From Gammaproteobacteria bacterium (GTDB taxonomy: Bacteria; Pseudomonadota; Gammaproteobacteria; Steroidobacterales; Steroidobacteraceae): a DNA stretch of 64,000 nt. Shown piece by piece: positions 36,433 through 45,768 of this stretch (position 1 is its first letter; each line of letters opens with the position of its first letter). Below the pieces are notes generated by a model that was given only the letters and a program-made list of their open reading frames with translations, was not told the DNA's origin and did not search any database. The stretch is taken from assembly GCA_003164785.1 (NCBI GenBank), contig PLUE01000022.1:319539-383538 (forward strand), read 5' to 3'. Made by a program: the position numbers and the translations under genes.

Positions 36433-38499
36433 TTACGAAGCGCTGTCGCGGCGTACCTGAGGGAGACCGTCGAGCACCATCGACGACCAAGGCGCGACGG
36501 CGATCGGAGCGGCGGCGTCGATCGGCAGCGCGTCAGGCTCATCCGGCAGGTCGTCCGGCGCGGAGCGCGCGGTGTCGATGCGCAATCGCCAGCGGACTGC
36601 CTCCCCAACCGGCAACGTAAAGGAGCATTCATGCTCGGTGGCGTTGAACAACAAGGCCAACACGATCGAATCACCGCGGACCACGCATCCCAGGCGATTG
36701 AACGGTCCCTGCCAGTCGGGCGCCCGACCATCGACCCCCAGCCAGTGGATCTCCTTCTCCGAGTAGAATTGCCCCGATCGGAGCACTTCGTGTTCCTTTC
36801 GAAAGCCAATCAGGTTGCGCACGAAGCGAACCAGGCCCGCATTGCTGTCCACCAATGTCCAGTCGTACCAGGACACGGAATTATCCTGGCCATACGCGTT
36901 GTTGTTGCCCTGCTGCGATCGTCCGAACTCATCCCCGCCCAGCAGCATGGGCACGCCCCGGGAGAGCAGCAAGGTCGCAAGCATGTTCTTCGACTGTCGC
37001 AGACGGAACTCGACCACCACGGCGTCCGCCGTCGGCCCTTCCGTGCCGTAGTTGGCGCTGTAGTCGTCGTTCGTGCCGTCTGCGTTGTTCGCACCGTTGG
37101 CCTCATTGTGTTTGCGCGCGTAGGAACTCAGGTCGCTCAGGGTGAACCCATCGTGACTGGTCACGAAATTCACGCTTTTCACCACGGACTGACCGTCATG
37201 CTGGTAAAGGTCGGCACTTCCGCAGAAGCGGCTGGCAAGGGCTCCCGTGAATCCGGCATCGCCGCGCCAGAAACGCCGCACGTCATCCCTGAAGCGGGAG
37301 TTCCATTCGCCCCATCGGCGGCCGGCAAAGCGGCCCACTTCGAAAGCGCCGGCCGCGTCCCAAGCCTCGGCGATCAACTTGGTGTGCCGCAGAATCGGAT
37401 CTTCCGTGATCTCCTGCAGAATCGGTGGATTCGCGAGCAAGGCTCCATCCTCACCCCGGCCGAGCACGGCCGCAAGATCGAAGCGAAAGCCATCCACGTG
37501 GAGATGCATGACCCAGTGGCGCAGGCAATCCATGATCATCGATCGGACCACGGGGTGATTGCAGTTCAAGGTATTCCCGCAACCCGTATAGTCGAGATAC
37601 GTCGAGCCGTCGGGGGTCAGCAGGTAATAGACCTCGTTGTCGAGACCTCGAAAGCTGTAGGTCGGGCCGTTCCACCCACCCTCGCCGGTATGGTTGAAGA
37701 CCACATCCAGGATCACCTCGATACCCGCGCGATGCAGTTCACGAACCATGGTCTTGAATTCGATCAACGGCGATTCCAGCGGCGAGTCCGACGCATAGGA
37801 CGGATGCGGTGCGAACAGCGCGATCGGTTCGTAACCCCAGTAATCGATCCGGTTCGGCGCTCCATCGGCGGCCGCCGTATCGGGTCGCGCATCGAATGCC
37901 TGCACCGGCAGCAACTCGACGGCCGTCACGCCCAATGATTTCAAATACGGGATTTTCTCGATCACGCCGAGGTACTGGCCGGCGTGTAGGGCGCCCGATG
38001 ACGGATGTATCGTCAGACCCCGCACATGCGTCTCGTAGATGATCGTGTCCGCCCATTCGTGATGCGGCGACGAGATGCCCTGCCAGTCGAAGGCATGGTC
38101 GGTAACGACTCCGGCGAACCGATGTCCCGGAAGGTTCGGCGCCCGCCCGGATTCATCGAAGACGGCGGCTTCGGGCCAGGGAACGATCAAGGCCGCGTAG
38201 GGATCCAACAGGAATTGCCGGGGATCGACATCCGGGCGGCCTGCATCGCCGGGCCCCGTGACGCGGAAAACGTAGCAGCGACCACGAAGATCGCCGCCGA
38301 TCCGTACATGCCAGATATCGCCGGTACGGTGGGACGGGGAATCGAGCGGCACGCGCATCGGCGCGGAGGCCGACTGCCGCCCGAAGATCCAAAGCTCGAT
38401 GCTCGTCGCCTGGCGACTGAACACTGCGAAGTTGGTTCCCAGGCGCTCACATCGGGCACCCGGCGGCCAAGGCTCCCCGGCCGACAGCAAGGGAGCCAT
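36433..38499 (-). CDS. glgX: Glycogen debranching enzyme (isoamylase-type, GH13)
   Basis: About 688 residues. N-terminal CBM48 (GEPWPPGARCERLGTNFAVF) followed by a GH13 barrel. Catalytic residues are visible: nucleophile Asp in VDGFRFDLAAVLG, acid/base Glu in LIAEAWDAAG and transition-state Asp in VTSHDGFTL. Conserved IYETHVRG and DVVFNHT are also present. Hydrolyses alpha-1,6 branches in glycogen limit dextrin. ATG 38499 fits the family's start; the open frame to 38709 overlaps the uspA gene and is not coding. No other glycogen genes adjoin it; a glycosidase fragment lies at the window's left end. Confidence 0.95.
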   Translation of the reverse strand: MAPLLSAGEPWPPGARCERLGTNFAVFSRQATSIELWIFGRQSASAPMRVPLDSPSHRTGDIWHVRIGGDLRGRCYVFRVTGPGDAGRPDVDPRQFLLDPYAALIVPWPEAAVFDESGRAPNLPGHRFAGVVTDHAFDWQGISSPHHEWADTIIYETHVRGLTIHPSSGALHAGQYLGVIEKIPYLKSLGVTAVELLPVQAFDARPDTAAADGAPNRIDYWGYEPIALFAPHPSYASDSPLESPLIEFKTMVRELHRAGIEVILDVVFNHTGEGGWNGPTYSFRGLDNEVYYLLTPDGSTYLDYTGCGNTLNCNHPVVRSMIMDCLRHWVMHLHVDGFRFDLAAVLGRGEDGALLANPPILQEITEDPILRHTKLIAEAWDAAGAFEVGRFAGRRWGEWNSRFRDDVRRFWRGDAGFTGALASRFCGSADLYQHDGQSVVKSVNFVTSHDGFTLSDLSSYARKHNEANGANNADGTNDDYSANYGTEGPTADAVVVEFRLRQSKNMLATLLLSRGVPMLLGGDEFGRSQQGNNNAYGQDNSVSWYDWTLVDSNAGLVRFVRNLIGFRKEHEVLRSGQFYSEKEIHWLGVDGRAPDWQGPFNRLGCVVRGDSIVLALLFNATEHECSFTLPVGEAVRWRLRIDTARSAPDDLPDEPDALPIDAAAPIAVAPWSSMVLDGLPQVRRDSAS

Positions 38500-38575
38500 G
38501 ACCTCTAAATCCGCAGGATCCGGTCCCGTCACCGCGTGCGGCGCGCCTTCATACGGCGCCTCAACGCCATGCTGG

Positions 38576-39055
38576 CTACGCAGCCGCCCGACTGGCATGA
38601 GCTTGAGCGGACAGCTGGCCCCGGACCAGCAAGACCGGAACCGGCGAGGCCCGCACCACTTCCTCCGCGTCGCTGCCCATGGCGACCCGCGCCAAGCCAC
38701 GGCGGCCATGGGTTCCCATGACGATCAACTCCGCGGGCCACGAACCCGCCTGGGCAATGATCGCCTCCGCCGCCGGTCCGCCGATGGTCTCGACCAATAC
38801 CGACTCGGGCTCGATCCCCGCCTGCCGAACCGCGGCCTCGGCATCCGCCAGAATCCTCTTGCCGGCGTCGCGCAGCGCATCGATGACGGTGGTCGTATTC
38901 ATCCCCGAGCTATAGGTGTAGTCGAACATGAATTCATTCACGACATGCAGCAGGCGGACGATGCTTCCTTGACTCTTCGCGATCTTGATCGCTTCCTTCA
39001 ATCCGCACTGTGACGTCGGACTGCCGTCGATCGGCACCAGAATTTTGTCGTACAT
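38576..39055 (-). CDS. Universal stress protein, UspA family
   Basis: 159 residues, single Usp domain. N-terminal YDKILVPIDGSPTSQCGLKEAI and the ATP-binding signature G-T-H-G-R-x-G-x9-GS with VPVLLV show an ATP-binding type. The TAGGAG ribosome-binding site lies before ATG 39055. Upstream of glgX with a 76-base gap and same strand, so possibly cotranscribed. Confidence 0.93.
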   Translation of the reverse strand: MYDKILVPIDGSPTSQCGLKEAIKIAKSQGSIVRLLHVVNEFMFDYTYSSGMNTTTVIDALRDAGKRILADAEAAVRQAGIEPESVLVETIGGPAAEAIIAQAGSWPAELIVMGTHGRRGLARVAMGSDAEEVVRASPVPVLLVRGQLSAQAHASRAAA

Positions 39056-39240
39056 GGAGTGCTCCTACTCGAGAAATGGTGACGCGATTACAACCGATCC
39101 CCGGCCTGCACGGTCCTCGGAATTGCCGCAGGATCCTGTGGTTTCCCGCTGCCCGCAACGCTCGATTTCTTCCGGCACGAACCGTTGCTCGACCGCAGCG
39201 GCAGCGAATCCCTGCCGCCGTCAGCCGCCCCTGTGGCCGC

Positions 39241-40038
39241 TCATTTCTTCGGCTTGCGAAACTTGAAGATCGTCTGATCGGTCAGGCCGCGCAGCCCCGG
39301 CGCAAAAACGATCTGGGTGTGGTCATCCTCCGACCGTGCGAGCAACCTGCTCTCGGTGACGAGCTCGAAGCCTGCGGCCGTCACTTCCGTTTTGATGATC
39401 TGCGGATCGATGCGATGCAATTGCTTGGTGTCGCGCGTCCCGGAGCCCGGCGCCGCGTTGTGATCGACGATGAAAAAGATGCCTCCCGGCTTCAGCGCCT
39501 TGAAAATGCGCGCATTGAGGCTGCCCGTATCGATATCATTCAATTTCAAGTCATGGTAGTACAGCACGTTATAGACGATATCGACGTTTTGAGGCAGCTC
39601 CAACGTGTTGTAATCGACCAGCTCATACTGGACGTTCGAATGTGCCGCGGCGAACGCCCGGCTGGCCTCACCGGACCGTTTCTCGGTGTAAGGCAGATCG
39701 AACATGTGGACCCTCCCTTTGGGCCCGACGATGTCGGACAGGAGCGTCGTGAAATACTGACCGAAGGAGGCGAATTCGACCACCTGATCCCCCGGCTTGA
39801 CGCCGGAGAGAGTCAGCAGCTCCGCGGGCTTGCGATTCACATCCCTCGCCTTCTGTTCGGCGCTGCGGGCGGACGATTCGACCGCGTGGCGTATGTAGGC
39901 AGGCGTGTTCGGCGGTACCACGTAGGGCGCGGGCGCGGCCTCCACCGAGGGATCCGCCGCCACCGCCGGTGCAGCCAGGGGCATCCCTGCCGCCCCCGTC
40001 AGGATTGAAGCCATCAGCCAAACGGAAAACTTATTCAT
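39241..40038 (-). CDS. Exported SAM-dependent methyltransferase-like protein
   Basis: About 265 residues. A signal peptide (MNKFSVWLMASILTGAAGM...AVAA, about 29 residues) precedes a class I methyltransferase fold: VKPGDQVVEFASFGQYFTTLLS replaces the usual glycine-rich motif I (only one Gly kept, near residue 90), then VDIVYNVLYYHDL and LKPGGIFFIVDHNA. Such periplasmic methyltransferase-like proteins recur in Gammaproteobacteria, and since SAM is cytoplasmic their activity is uncertain. ATG 40038 has GGGAG upstream. Confidence 0.85.
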   Translation of the reverse strand: MNKFSVWLMASILTGAAGMPLAAPAVAADPSVEAAPAPYVVPPNTPAYIRHAVESSARSAEQKARDVNRKPAELLTLSGVKPGDQVVEFASFGQYFTTLLSDIVGPKGRVHMFDLPYTEKRSGEASRAFAAAHSNVQYELVDYNTLELPQNVDIVYNVLYYHDLKLNDIDTGSLNARIFKALKPGGIFFIVDHNAAPGSGTRDTKQLHRIDPQIIKTEVTAAGFELVTESRLLARSEDDHTQIVFAPGLRGLTDQTIFKFRKPKK

Positions 40039-40262
40039 ATGCAACTCCCCACAGTGTCGTCAATCACGTAGCCCGGTCGTGTTTCGATCCAAGCGGAGAT
40101 GATTGTGCAGGATTTTTCCGTCCCAATCGACATCACTCGCGTTTTAAGATGCCAGCAGGCCCATGGAGCGGCTGCAAGATGCGCCCGCTGGTTGCTCGAT
40201 GCCTCGGGCACACGGCCGTGCGTGATCCGCCGTGCCGTCGCCTCCCGCTTCGGTTGTCGACG

Positions 40263-40599
40263 TTAATGGAACATGGCGGCGACGCTGATGTAAGGGTCGG
40301 ATCGATGGGACGTCGTGAAGGATGCCTGGACAGTGCCCGCACCGGTCACCGTCCGGGTCTCGAAGGTGCCCAGACTGCACGCCGATTGCGCCGTCACGAT
40401 TCACGTTGTAGTTGTTACCGGCGTGAACCCCGTTTTTTTCGATGACGCCGGCAACGATCGTCCATGTGTTGCCTTGCGCATCGACGATGGAAGGCTGCGC
40501 ATCGATATTCGCGCCGTTCACCGAAGGGGTCGCCGCAAACGCGGTGGACGCCGAGGCAGCCACCATGAAAGACAAGAATACTCTGGCGATGAATTTCAT
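40263..40599 (-). pseudogene. Small exported protein disrupted by a one-base frameshift
   Basis: ATG 40599 has an excellent AGGAG site and a signal peptide (KFIARVFLSFMVAASASTAFA, here residues 2-22, cleavage near AFA-ATP). The N-terminal part reads well to VNRDGAIGVQSG near residue 76. In the same frame the protein then becomes Arg/His/Cys-rich and runs to 40144. Reading one base further gives a natural ending of about 111 residues (GTFETRTVTGAGTVQASF... SVAAMFH, stop at 40265-40263). The one-base difference sits at the GGG around 40370. It may be a pseudogene, a sequencing error or an assembly error. Confidence 0.6.
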
Positions 40600-40799
40600 C
40601 GATTCCACTCCTGAGGGGTTTGTGGCAGCCAGTTGATACGTCGCGCGACGGAGCCGCCACGACCGCAGTGCGCCCGACCGATTGCCGTCGTTGGACGCCT
40701 GGCCTATCCTAGGGCACCGACGAATTCGCCAAGCTGATCGAGCGAAACAGCTCGCGGCACCCTCGGGACCGCCCACCAGAACAACAACTGCGAGAATCG

Positions 40800-41195
40800 A
40801 TGAAAGGTGCAAACAGAGGCTGGCTCGTCGGTCTTGTCTTCTGGGGAATGGCCGCGGCCTGCCAGGCGCAGCCCACGGGTGAATCTCACGAAGAGATCAT
40901 CTGCAAGTCCGGTGGATCGAAAAGGGTGGTGAGCATCTACGTTCGACCACCCTCGAAGGGCGGGCGTGAGCCGGGGTCATGTCACGTCGACTACACGCGG
41001 GACGGGAAGACGACGACTCTCTGGACTTCAAGGACGAACCACGCCTTCTGCACCGCAAAAGCACTGTCGTTGGTCACGCGACTCGTCGAGGACAAGTACA
41101 CGTGCAAGCCGGAAGCGCAGGAACAGCCCGATGAGGCCGAGGAGTCGGTCAAGCCCCCCAGCCCTAATCGTCGGCGATTTGCCGGGCGATCATGA
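40800..41195 (+). CDS. Small exported cysteine-containing protein, unknown
   Basis: 131 residues. Signal peptide to about residue 23 (WLVGLVFWGMAAACQA-QP), then a mature part with four Cys (ICKSG, SCHVDY, FCTAK, YTCKP), suggesting two disulfides. A charged, Pro/Arg-rich tail from about residue 100 overlaps the end of the opposing lipoprotein gene by 32 bases. No family recognised. Confidence 0.6.
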   Translation: MKGANRGWLVGLVFWGMAAACQAQPTGESHEEIICKSGGSKRVVSIYVRPPSKGGREPGSCHVDYTRDGKTTTLWTSRTNHAFCTAKALSLVTRLVEDKYTCKPEAQEQPDEAEESVKPPSPNRRRFAGRS

Positions 41196-41742
41196 ACTGT
41201 CTGAGCACAGCCCGCGTTTCCTGCCTGGGAACGAAGTCCACCATCGTCAGATCGCCCGCCTGGACATTCAGCACGAGACGTCGACTGGCCGCCATCCGCT
41301 TGAGCAGCGCCACGTCGATCGCGAAGTACGCAGTCTGGCCCACCGGCGCGATCAAGGGATACGGATTATCCGCCCTGACTGCCGCATCCAGTGGCGACAG
41401 GACCACCGCTCCATCGTCGAGCTTCAGAACGACCGCCCCGCGGGTGTGAAGATCATCGATCCGGTGACCATCGACGCCTGGAGCAAGTTGAACCCAGAGC
41501 AGATAGCTGTAATCGCCACTGCGATCCCACTCCACGGGACCCATGTAGACGACGCTCGGTTGCTTGTCGGGCGCGAGCAAATCGCTGATGCCGGTTTCGA
41601 CGAAGGCCATGGGCTGCACCAGCGCCGCCCGCGTCAACCCGGTCGTCTCGTCCAGCGTTTCAACCGATTTGACGGGCGCATGGCTCGCGCAACCCGTCAA
41701 TAAGGCGAGGCCGAGGCAGAGGCCGAGGGTCTTCCAACACAT
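41164..41742 (-). CDS. Lipoprotein of unknown function
   Basis: 192 residues. Lipoprotein signal with lipobox LLTGCAS (Cys near residue 18). The mature part, with VVYMGPVEWDRSGDYSYLLWVQLAPG and PVGQTAYFAIDVALLKRMAAS, is a compact beta-rich domain seen in uncharacterised proteobacterial lipoproteins. Tail-to-tail with the small exported protein. Confidence 0.7.
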   Translation of the reverse strand: MCWKTLGLCLGLALLTGCASHAPVKSVETLDETTGLTRAALVQPMAFVETGISDLLAPDKQPSVVYMGPVEWDRSGDYSYLLWVQLAPGVDGHRIDDLHTRGAVVLKLDDGAVVLSPLDAAVRADNPYPLIAPVGQTAYFAIDVALLKRMAASRRLVLNVQAGDLTMVDFVPRQETRAVLRQFMIARQIADD

Positions 41743-41934
41743 CGCGCCACGATCGCATGCCCCTGTTACAAGGAGAAGTCACGCGTCATCACCGCAATCT
41801 GTTGCGATTGATAACATGGTTCGTGACAATAAATTCGCTTCCAGCCGATTGTCCTGTCGATACTGTGTATGTGAAGTTCCATGCTCCCTTGCATGGACAT
41901 TTGTTCCCGCGTCATTCACGGCTTGCAGGTAAGG

Positions 41935-42363
41935 CGAGCGCGATTGAGACATATCGGCGAGCCGGGCTCACCGGCGGTTCCGGCCGACGAGACCATCGAG
42001 ATGACGATCGTCAAGAATAATGCTGCTGTCGGGGGGTTCAACCGATGGACCCTGAACGATGAAGCCTTTTCGATGCAGACCATGAAACCCCTATACACGC
42101 TGCACCAAGGCCGCCGCTATCGGTTGAAACTCCGCAATGCGAGTGATGACATCCATTCGTTGCATCTACATCGGCACAGCTTCGAACTCACGCAGATCGG
42201 TGGCAAAGCGACCGCCGGCATTATCAAAGACGTTGTCATGCTCGCCGGCTTCCAAGAAGTGGCATTCGACTTTGTTGCCGACAACCCCGGGCTGACGTTA
42301 TTTCATTGCCACCAGCAGTTGCACATGGATTTTGGGTTCATGGCGTTGTTCAAGTATGCGTGA
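41935..42363 (+). pseudogene. Multicopper oxidase remnant, C-terminal cupredoxin domain only
   Basis: About 140 residues of a family that normally has 450-550. The copper ligands of the last domain are intact: H-x-L-x-x-H (LHLHRHSFEL) and HCHQQLHMDFGFM, plus the conserved GEPGSPAVPADETIEMTI lead-in. Everything N-terminal, including the other copper-site halves, is missing, and sequence upstream of about 41935 is unrelated. No good start codon. Its stop overlaps the start of the chromate transporter remnant. Confidence 0.8.
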
Positions 42364-42580
42364 GGGATCCCCGCTCGAGGTCTTCCTCACCTTTCTCAAG
42401 CTTGGAATGACCTCATTCGGCGGGTCCCTTGCACACGTTGGCTATTTCCGCGAAGAGATGGTGGTGCGGCGGCCCGGCTCTGCAATGATGGCGAATGTTG
42501 ATTCCATGCCACGTATATACGTGTTTCCGTATATACCTGCCAGGGCACGGTACCGCGCCGATGGGGCTGTTGAAGACTGA
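42356..42580 (+). pseudogene. Chromate transporter (ChrA) N-terminal remnant
   Basis: Begins with PLEVFLTFLKLGMTSFGGSLAHVGYFREEMVVRR, here split as LKLGMTSFGGS and GYFREEMVVRR, the conserved first helix of CHR-family transporters, where GG-x-x-A-H-x-G-Y-F is diagnostic. After residue about 38 (around 42471) the sequence turns unrelated and ends at 42580. A complete ChrA domain needs about 180 residues or twice that. The ATG at 42356 overlaps the MCO stop. Confidence 0.75.
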
Positions 42581-42604
42581 GATTCAGATAGCTATAATAG
42601 CCAA

Positions 42605-42901
42605 ATGAAAAAGGCTAGCGTATCTAATTTAAAGAACAACTTGAGCGCATACCTCCGGACGGTTCGCGCGGGACACCCGGTTGTCATCTATGACCGGGAA
42701 GTTCCGATCGCCCGCCTCGAGCGAATTGAATCCACCGGGCTGGGTTCTGACCGACTTGCATCGCTTCATGCAAAAGGCGTGACACGACTTCCGCTGCGTC
42801 AAGGAACAGCGATGGCCATCCTCGCCGGCTTGCAAAATCCCCTACCCCAAGCCACGCGATTGCTCGAGGCTGTACAGCAAGATCGCTCCGAGGATCGATG
42901 A
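42605..42901 (+). CDS. Type II antitoxin, Phd/YefM family
   Basis: 98 residues. KKASVSNLKNNLSAYLRTVRAGHPVVIYDREVPIARL is the standard Phd/YefM N-terminal DNA-binding domain; the C-terminal part would wrap the toxin. Overlapped closely by the PIN toxin gene (22 bases between). Expected to repress its own operon. Confidence 0.85.
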   Translation: MKKASVSNLKNNLSAYLRTVRAGHPVVIYDREVPIARLERIESTGLGSDRLASLHAKGVTRLPLRQGTAMAILAGLQNPLPQATRLLEAVQQDRSEDR

Positions 42902-42923
42902 GACTGCACCCGCTTGTCGCACC

Positions 42924-43361
42924 GTGGGTGCTCTCCTGAAATATTGGGACGCGTCGGCAATAACTCCGCTATTGGCGGAAGAACCGAGCCGGGATAACCT
43001 GCTGCACCTGCTCGAGCAAGATGCAGACATGCTCGTGTGGTGGGGAACACCCGTTGAAATTGCTTCGGCACTTGCGAGGCGCGAACGGGAGGGATTACTC
43101 ACCGCCGATGAAGTTACCACTGCACTGACGGCTGCGCATGCGCTCGCGGAGAGCTGGCACGAAATCGTGCCGTCCGACTCGATCCGTCGAACTGCCGAGC
43201 GCCTGCTTCGCGCTCATCCCCTGCGCGCTGCCGACAGCCTGCAACTGGCAGCGGCACTGATCGCGTCCGATCACGATCCGATGTCGTTGGAAGTTGTGTG
43301 CCTCGATGTTCGCCTGGCGCGCGCCGCTCAAAGAGAGGGCTTCGTGGTCATCGGCCAGTAA
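42924..43361 (+). CDS. PIN-domain ribonuclease toxin, VapC-like
   Basis: 145 residues from GTG 42924. Acidic residues expected of a PIN nuclease: Asp9 (KYWDASAITPLL), Glu in VEIASALARRE near residue 44, Asp in RAADSLQLAAAL and Asp in VVCLDVRLARAA. Likely a tRNA or rRNA endonuclease held in check by the Phd/YefM-type antitoxin upstream. Confidence 0.85.
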   Translation: MGALLKYWDASAITPLLAEEPSRDNLLHLLEQDADMLVWWGTPVEIASALARREREGLLTADEVTTALTAAHALAESWHEIVPSDSIRRTAERLLRAHPLRAADSLQLAAALIASDHDPMSLEVVCLDVRLARAAQREGFVVIGQ

Positions 43362-43515
43362 CGCACGGTTGGCTTGCTGGTGCAGGAGACGTGCAAGCCC
43401 GTCGTAGAATTCAAACCGGTGCCGGCGCCGGCCGAGCCGGTATCCGAGGCCAATTTGGACTGGCTGACACGCCACCGCACTGGTTCGACGACTTGACTTG
43501 GGATTACGTGCTCCC

Positions 43516-43623
43516 GATGCACTCAACATCGCGATCACACAGCGCTGCGGTGCCCGTCTCCTCACCTTCGACGCCAAGATGGCGCGATCGGCACGTTCTC
43601 TCGGCGTCAACGTGGTCAGCTGA
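43516..43623 (+). pseudogene. PIN-domain toxin remnant (C-terminal end)
   Basis: An in-frame run of 35 codons reads DALNIAITQRC, GARLLTFDAKMARSAR and LGVNVVS then stop. This is the C-terminal motif set of VapC toxins (D-A-L-x-I-A, L-L-T-F-D). The rest of the gene is absent upstream; there is no start. Confidence 0.6.
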
Positions 43624-43807
43624 TTAGCCGGCCCACCTATCGGTGCGCGTCGCTCCAAAACTGCAGCACCTGCACCCCCTCGTCCGATCCAGCTTTGGCG
43701 CAATTCGCTGTTCGAGAATTGCTTCATGGTAATTGGAACGATGGGTTGATAGGCTGGCGATGCGAGAACGGTAAACGCTATACGGTAAGAGGATTTAGGA
43801 ATACCCA

Positions 43808-44794
43808 ATGAGTAAAGTGGTTCGCTTTCATGAGCACGGTGGGCCGGAGCAATTGCGGATCGATGAGATCGAGGTCGGCGATCCTGGTCCCGAAGAGGTA
43901 CGAATTCGGGTCGAAGCCATCGGGCTGAACCGCTCCGAGGCGATGTTTCGCGCGGGCGCTTATCTGCAGGCGCCGCATTTTCCGTCACTAATCGGCTACG
44001 AAGGCGTTGGCATCGTGGAAGCCCTTGGAGCGAAAGTGCAAGGCTTTGCGGTCGGTGACCGAATTTGCGTCATGCCAAACTACCGGCTCGGCGAGTATGG
44101 CCTGTATGGGGAGCATGCGATCGTCCCAGCGCGCAGCCTCATTGCACCGCCGCCCGGTCTCACGGTCGTTGAAGCAGCCTCGGTTTGGATGCAGTATTTT
44201 ACGGCGCTCGCGATCTATGAAGTTGCCCACGCGGCGGTGGGCGACGCCGTCCTCATCCGCGCCGCCTCGAGCAGCGTCGGCCTTGCTGCGATTCAGCTTG
44301 CCAATTGGGCTGGCGCTGTCCCGATTGCAACTACTCGCACCGGCGCCAAGATGGCGGCACTCAAAGCGCACGGTGCAAAACACGTGATTGCAACGGACGA
44401 GTCGAACCTTGTCACGGAGGTGCAACGCATCACCGGTGGTAAGGGAGTCCGCATTGTGTTCGATCCGGTGGGAGGACCTGACATTGATGCCCTCGCGCAA
44501 GCGACCGCCGAGGAAGGCATCATCATTATCTATGGGGGCCTAAGCGGCCGTCCGACACCGTACCCGCACTGGCCGGCCGCGTTGAAGGGGCTTTCTTTGC
44601 GCGGATGGGTCGCTTCCTCCATTTGGAACAAACCGGAGCGATTCGCCCACAATCGAGATTTGATACTGTACGGCCTGGCGGAAGGGCGCTTGAAGCCGGT
44701 CATCGCCAAAACGTTCCCGCTGGAAGAGATTGTCGAAGCGCACCGCTACCTCGAATCGAACCAGCAACTTGGCAAGATTGTCGTGACTGTCTAG
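43808..44794 (+). CDS. Medium-chain dehydrogenase/quinone oxidoreductase, zinc-free type
   Basis: 328 residues. N-terminal GroES-like domain (VRFHEHGGPEQLRIDEIEV, GYEGVGIVEALGAKV), then a Rossmann fold with AASSSVGLAAIQLANWAGA binding NADPH. The catalytic-zinc ligands of alcohol dehydrogenases are missing, placing it with quinone/enone oxidoreductases. Such genes recur in low-oxygen and stress islands. Not in an obvious operon; flanked by toxin genes. Confidence 0.88.
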   Translation: MSKVVRFHEHGGPEQLRIDEIEVGDPGPEEVRIRVEAIGLNRSEAMFRAGAYLQAPHFPSLIGYEGVGIVEALGAKVQGFAVGDRICVMPNYRLGEYGLYGEHAIVPARSLIAPPPGLTVVEAASVWMQYFTALAIYEVAHAAVGDAVLIRAASSSVGLAAIQLANWAGAVPIATTRTGAKMAALKAHGAKHVIATDESNLVTEVQRITGGKGVRIVFDPVGGPDIDALAQATAEEGIIIIYGGLSGRPTPYPHWPAALKGLSLRGWVASSIWNKPERFAHNRDLILYGLAEGRLKPVIAKTFPLEEIVEAHRYLESNQQLGKIVVTV

Positions 44795-45005
44795 ACGAAC
44801 GTGATGGCCTGCCCCTGAATCGAATGCGTTCGCGGGCTTTTCCCGGCCAATTCCAGTCGGTCGATCCAAGCATCAAATTGGCCGTTCTTTTATCGAGGGA
44901 CTTGGGCTTCGCAGCCCATACGTCGAAGCCCGCAAGACGATTGACTAGGCTAAATCATTGGCATATGCTGAAGCATATGCTAACGCTCAGTCGGATGGTA
45001 ATATT

Positions 45006-45239
45006 GTGATTCCCGAACGTCATGTCAAGTTGTTCAAGAACGGCCGGAACCAAGCAGTCCGGATTCCGCGCGAATTTGAACTGCCCGGCGACGACGCCAT
45101 CATGCGCAAAGACGGAAACAAACTAATCATCGAGGCGGCGCCCCCGCGATCCCTACTCGCCCTGCTTGCAACGCTCGAACCTATCGATGATGACTTTCCT
45201 CCCATCCTCGATGGCGAGCCCGATGAAGTCGAGATCTGA
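45006..45239 (+). CDS. vapB: VapB-type antitoxin, AbrB/SpoVT fold
   Basis: About 77 residues from GTG 45006. VKLFKNGRNQAVRIPREFELPG is the swapped-hairpin AbrB DNA-binding motif typical of VapB, followed by an acidic C-terminus that binds the toxin. Longer TTG start at 44958 is possible but adds an unusual repeat (ATATGC). TGA overlaps the toxin ATG by one base. Confidence 0.88.
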   Translation: MIPERHVKLFKNGRNQAVRIPREFELPGDDAIMRKDGNKLIIEAAPPRSLLALLATLEPIDDDFPPILDGEPDEVEI

Positions 45240-45640
45240 TGCGCTTCCTGCTCGACACCAATATCGTGTCGAACCTCATACGAGAACCTCGTGGAGGCGT
45301 TGCCAAGCGGATCACAGCCGTCGGCGAAGCGAGCGTCTGTACGAGCATCATCGTGGCGTCGGAGCTTCGTTATGGCGCAGCCAAGAAGGCATCCCCTCGG
45401 CTCACGGCGCAACTTGACGCCGTACTCGGAGCTCTCGACACGCTGCCATTCGATTTCCCTGGCGATGAGACCTATGGAGCGATTCGCACCCAACTCGAGT
45501 TGGCGGGCACGCCGATCGGCGGAAACGATCTGCTCATTGCAGCTCACGCCATATCTCTAGATCTCACATTGGTGACGGACAACGCCAAAGAATTCTCACG
45601 AGTCAGCAGACTGCGCGTCGAGAACTGGCTGAGAGATTAG
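45239..45640 (+). CDS. vapC: VapC toxin, PIN-domain ribonuclease
   Basis: 133 residues. PIN acidic residues: Asp6 (FLLDTNIVSNLI), Glu in VASELRYGAAK near residue 41, Asp in GGNDLLIAAHA near residue 96 and Asp in LVTDNAKEFSRV. A tRNA-cleaving toxin in the family. The pair with the preceding VapB gene forms a canonical vapBC operon. Confidence 0.92.
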   Translation: MRFLLDTNIVSNLIREPRGGVAKRITAVGEASVCTSIIVASELRYGAAKKASPRLTAQLDAVLGALDTLPFDFPGDETYGAIRTQLELAGTPIGGNDLLIAAHAISLDLTLVTDNAKEFSRVSRLRVENWLRD

Positions 45641-45768
45641 TGACTATATGGCCCGGGCATTACAGCTAGGTTCGAGCTGGCGCTTCGGGTTTGGAGAATG
45701 CTCGAGTGCTGCCGTATTAGGCGGGGCCGCCCGCGAGTGGTGAATTACCCAGTCGCGGGCCGCGGCGG

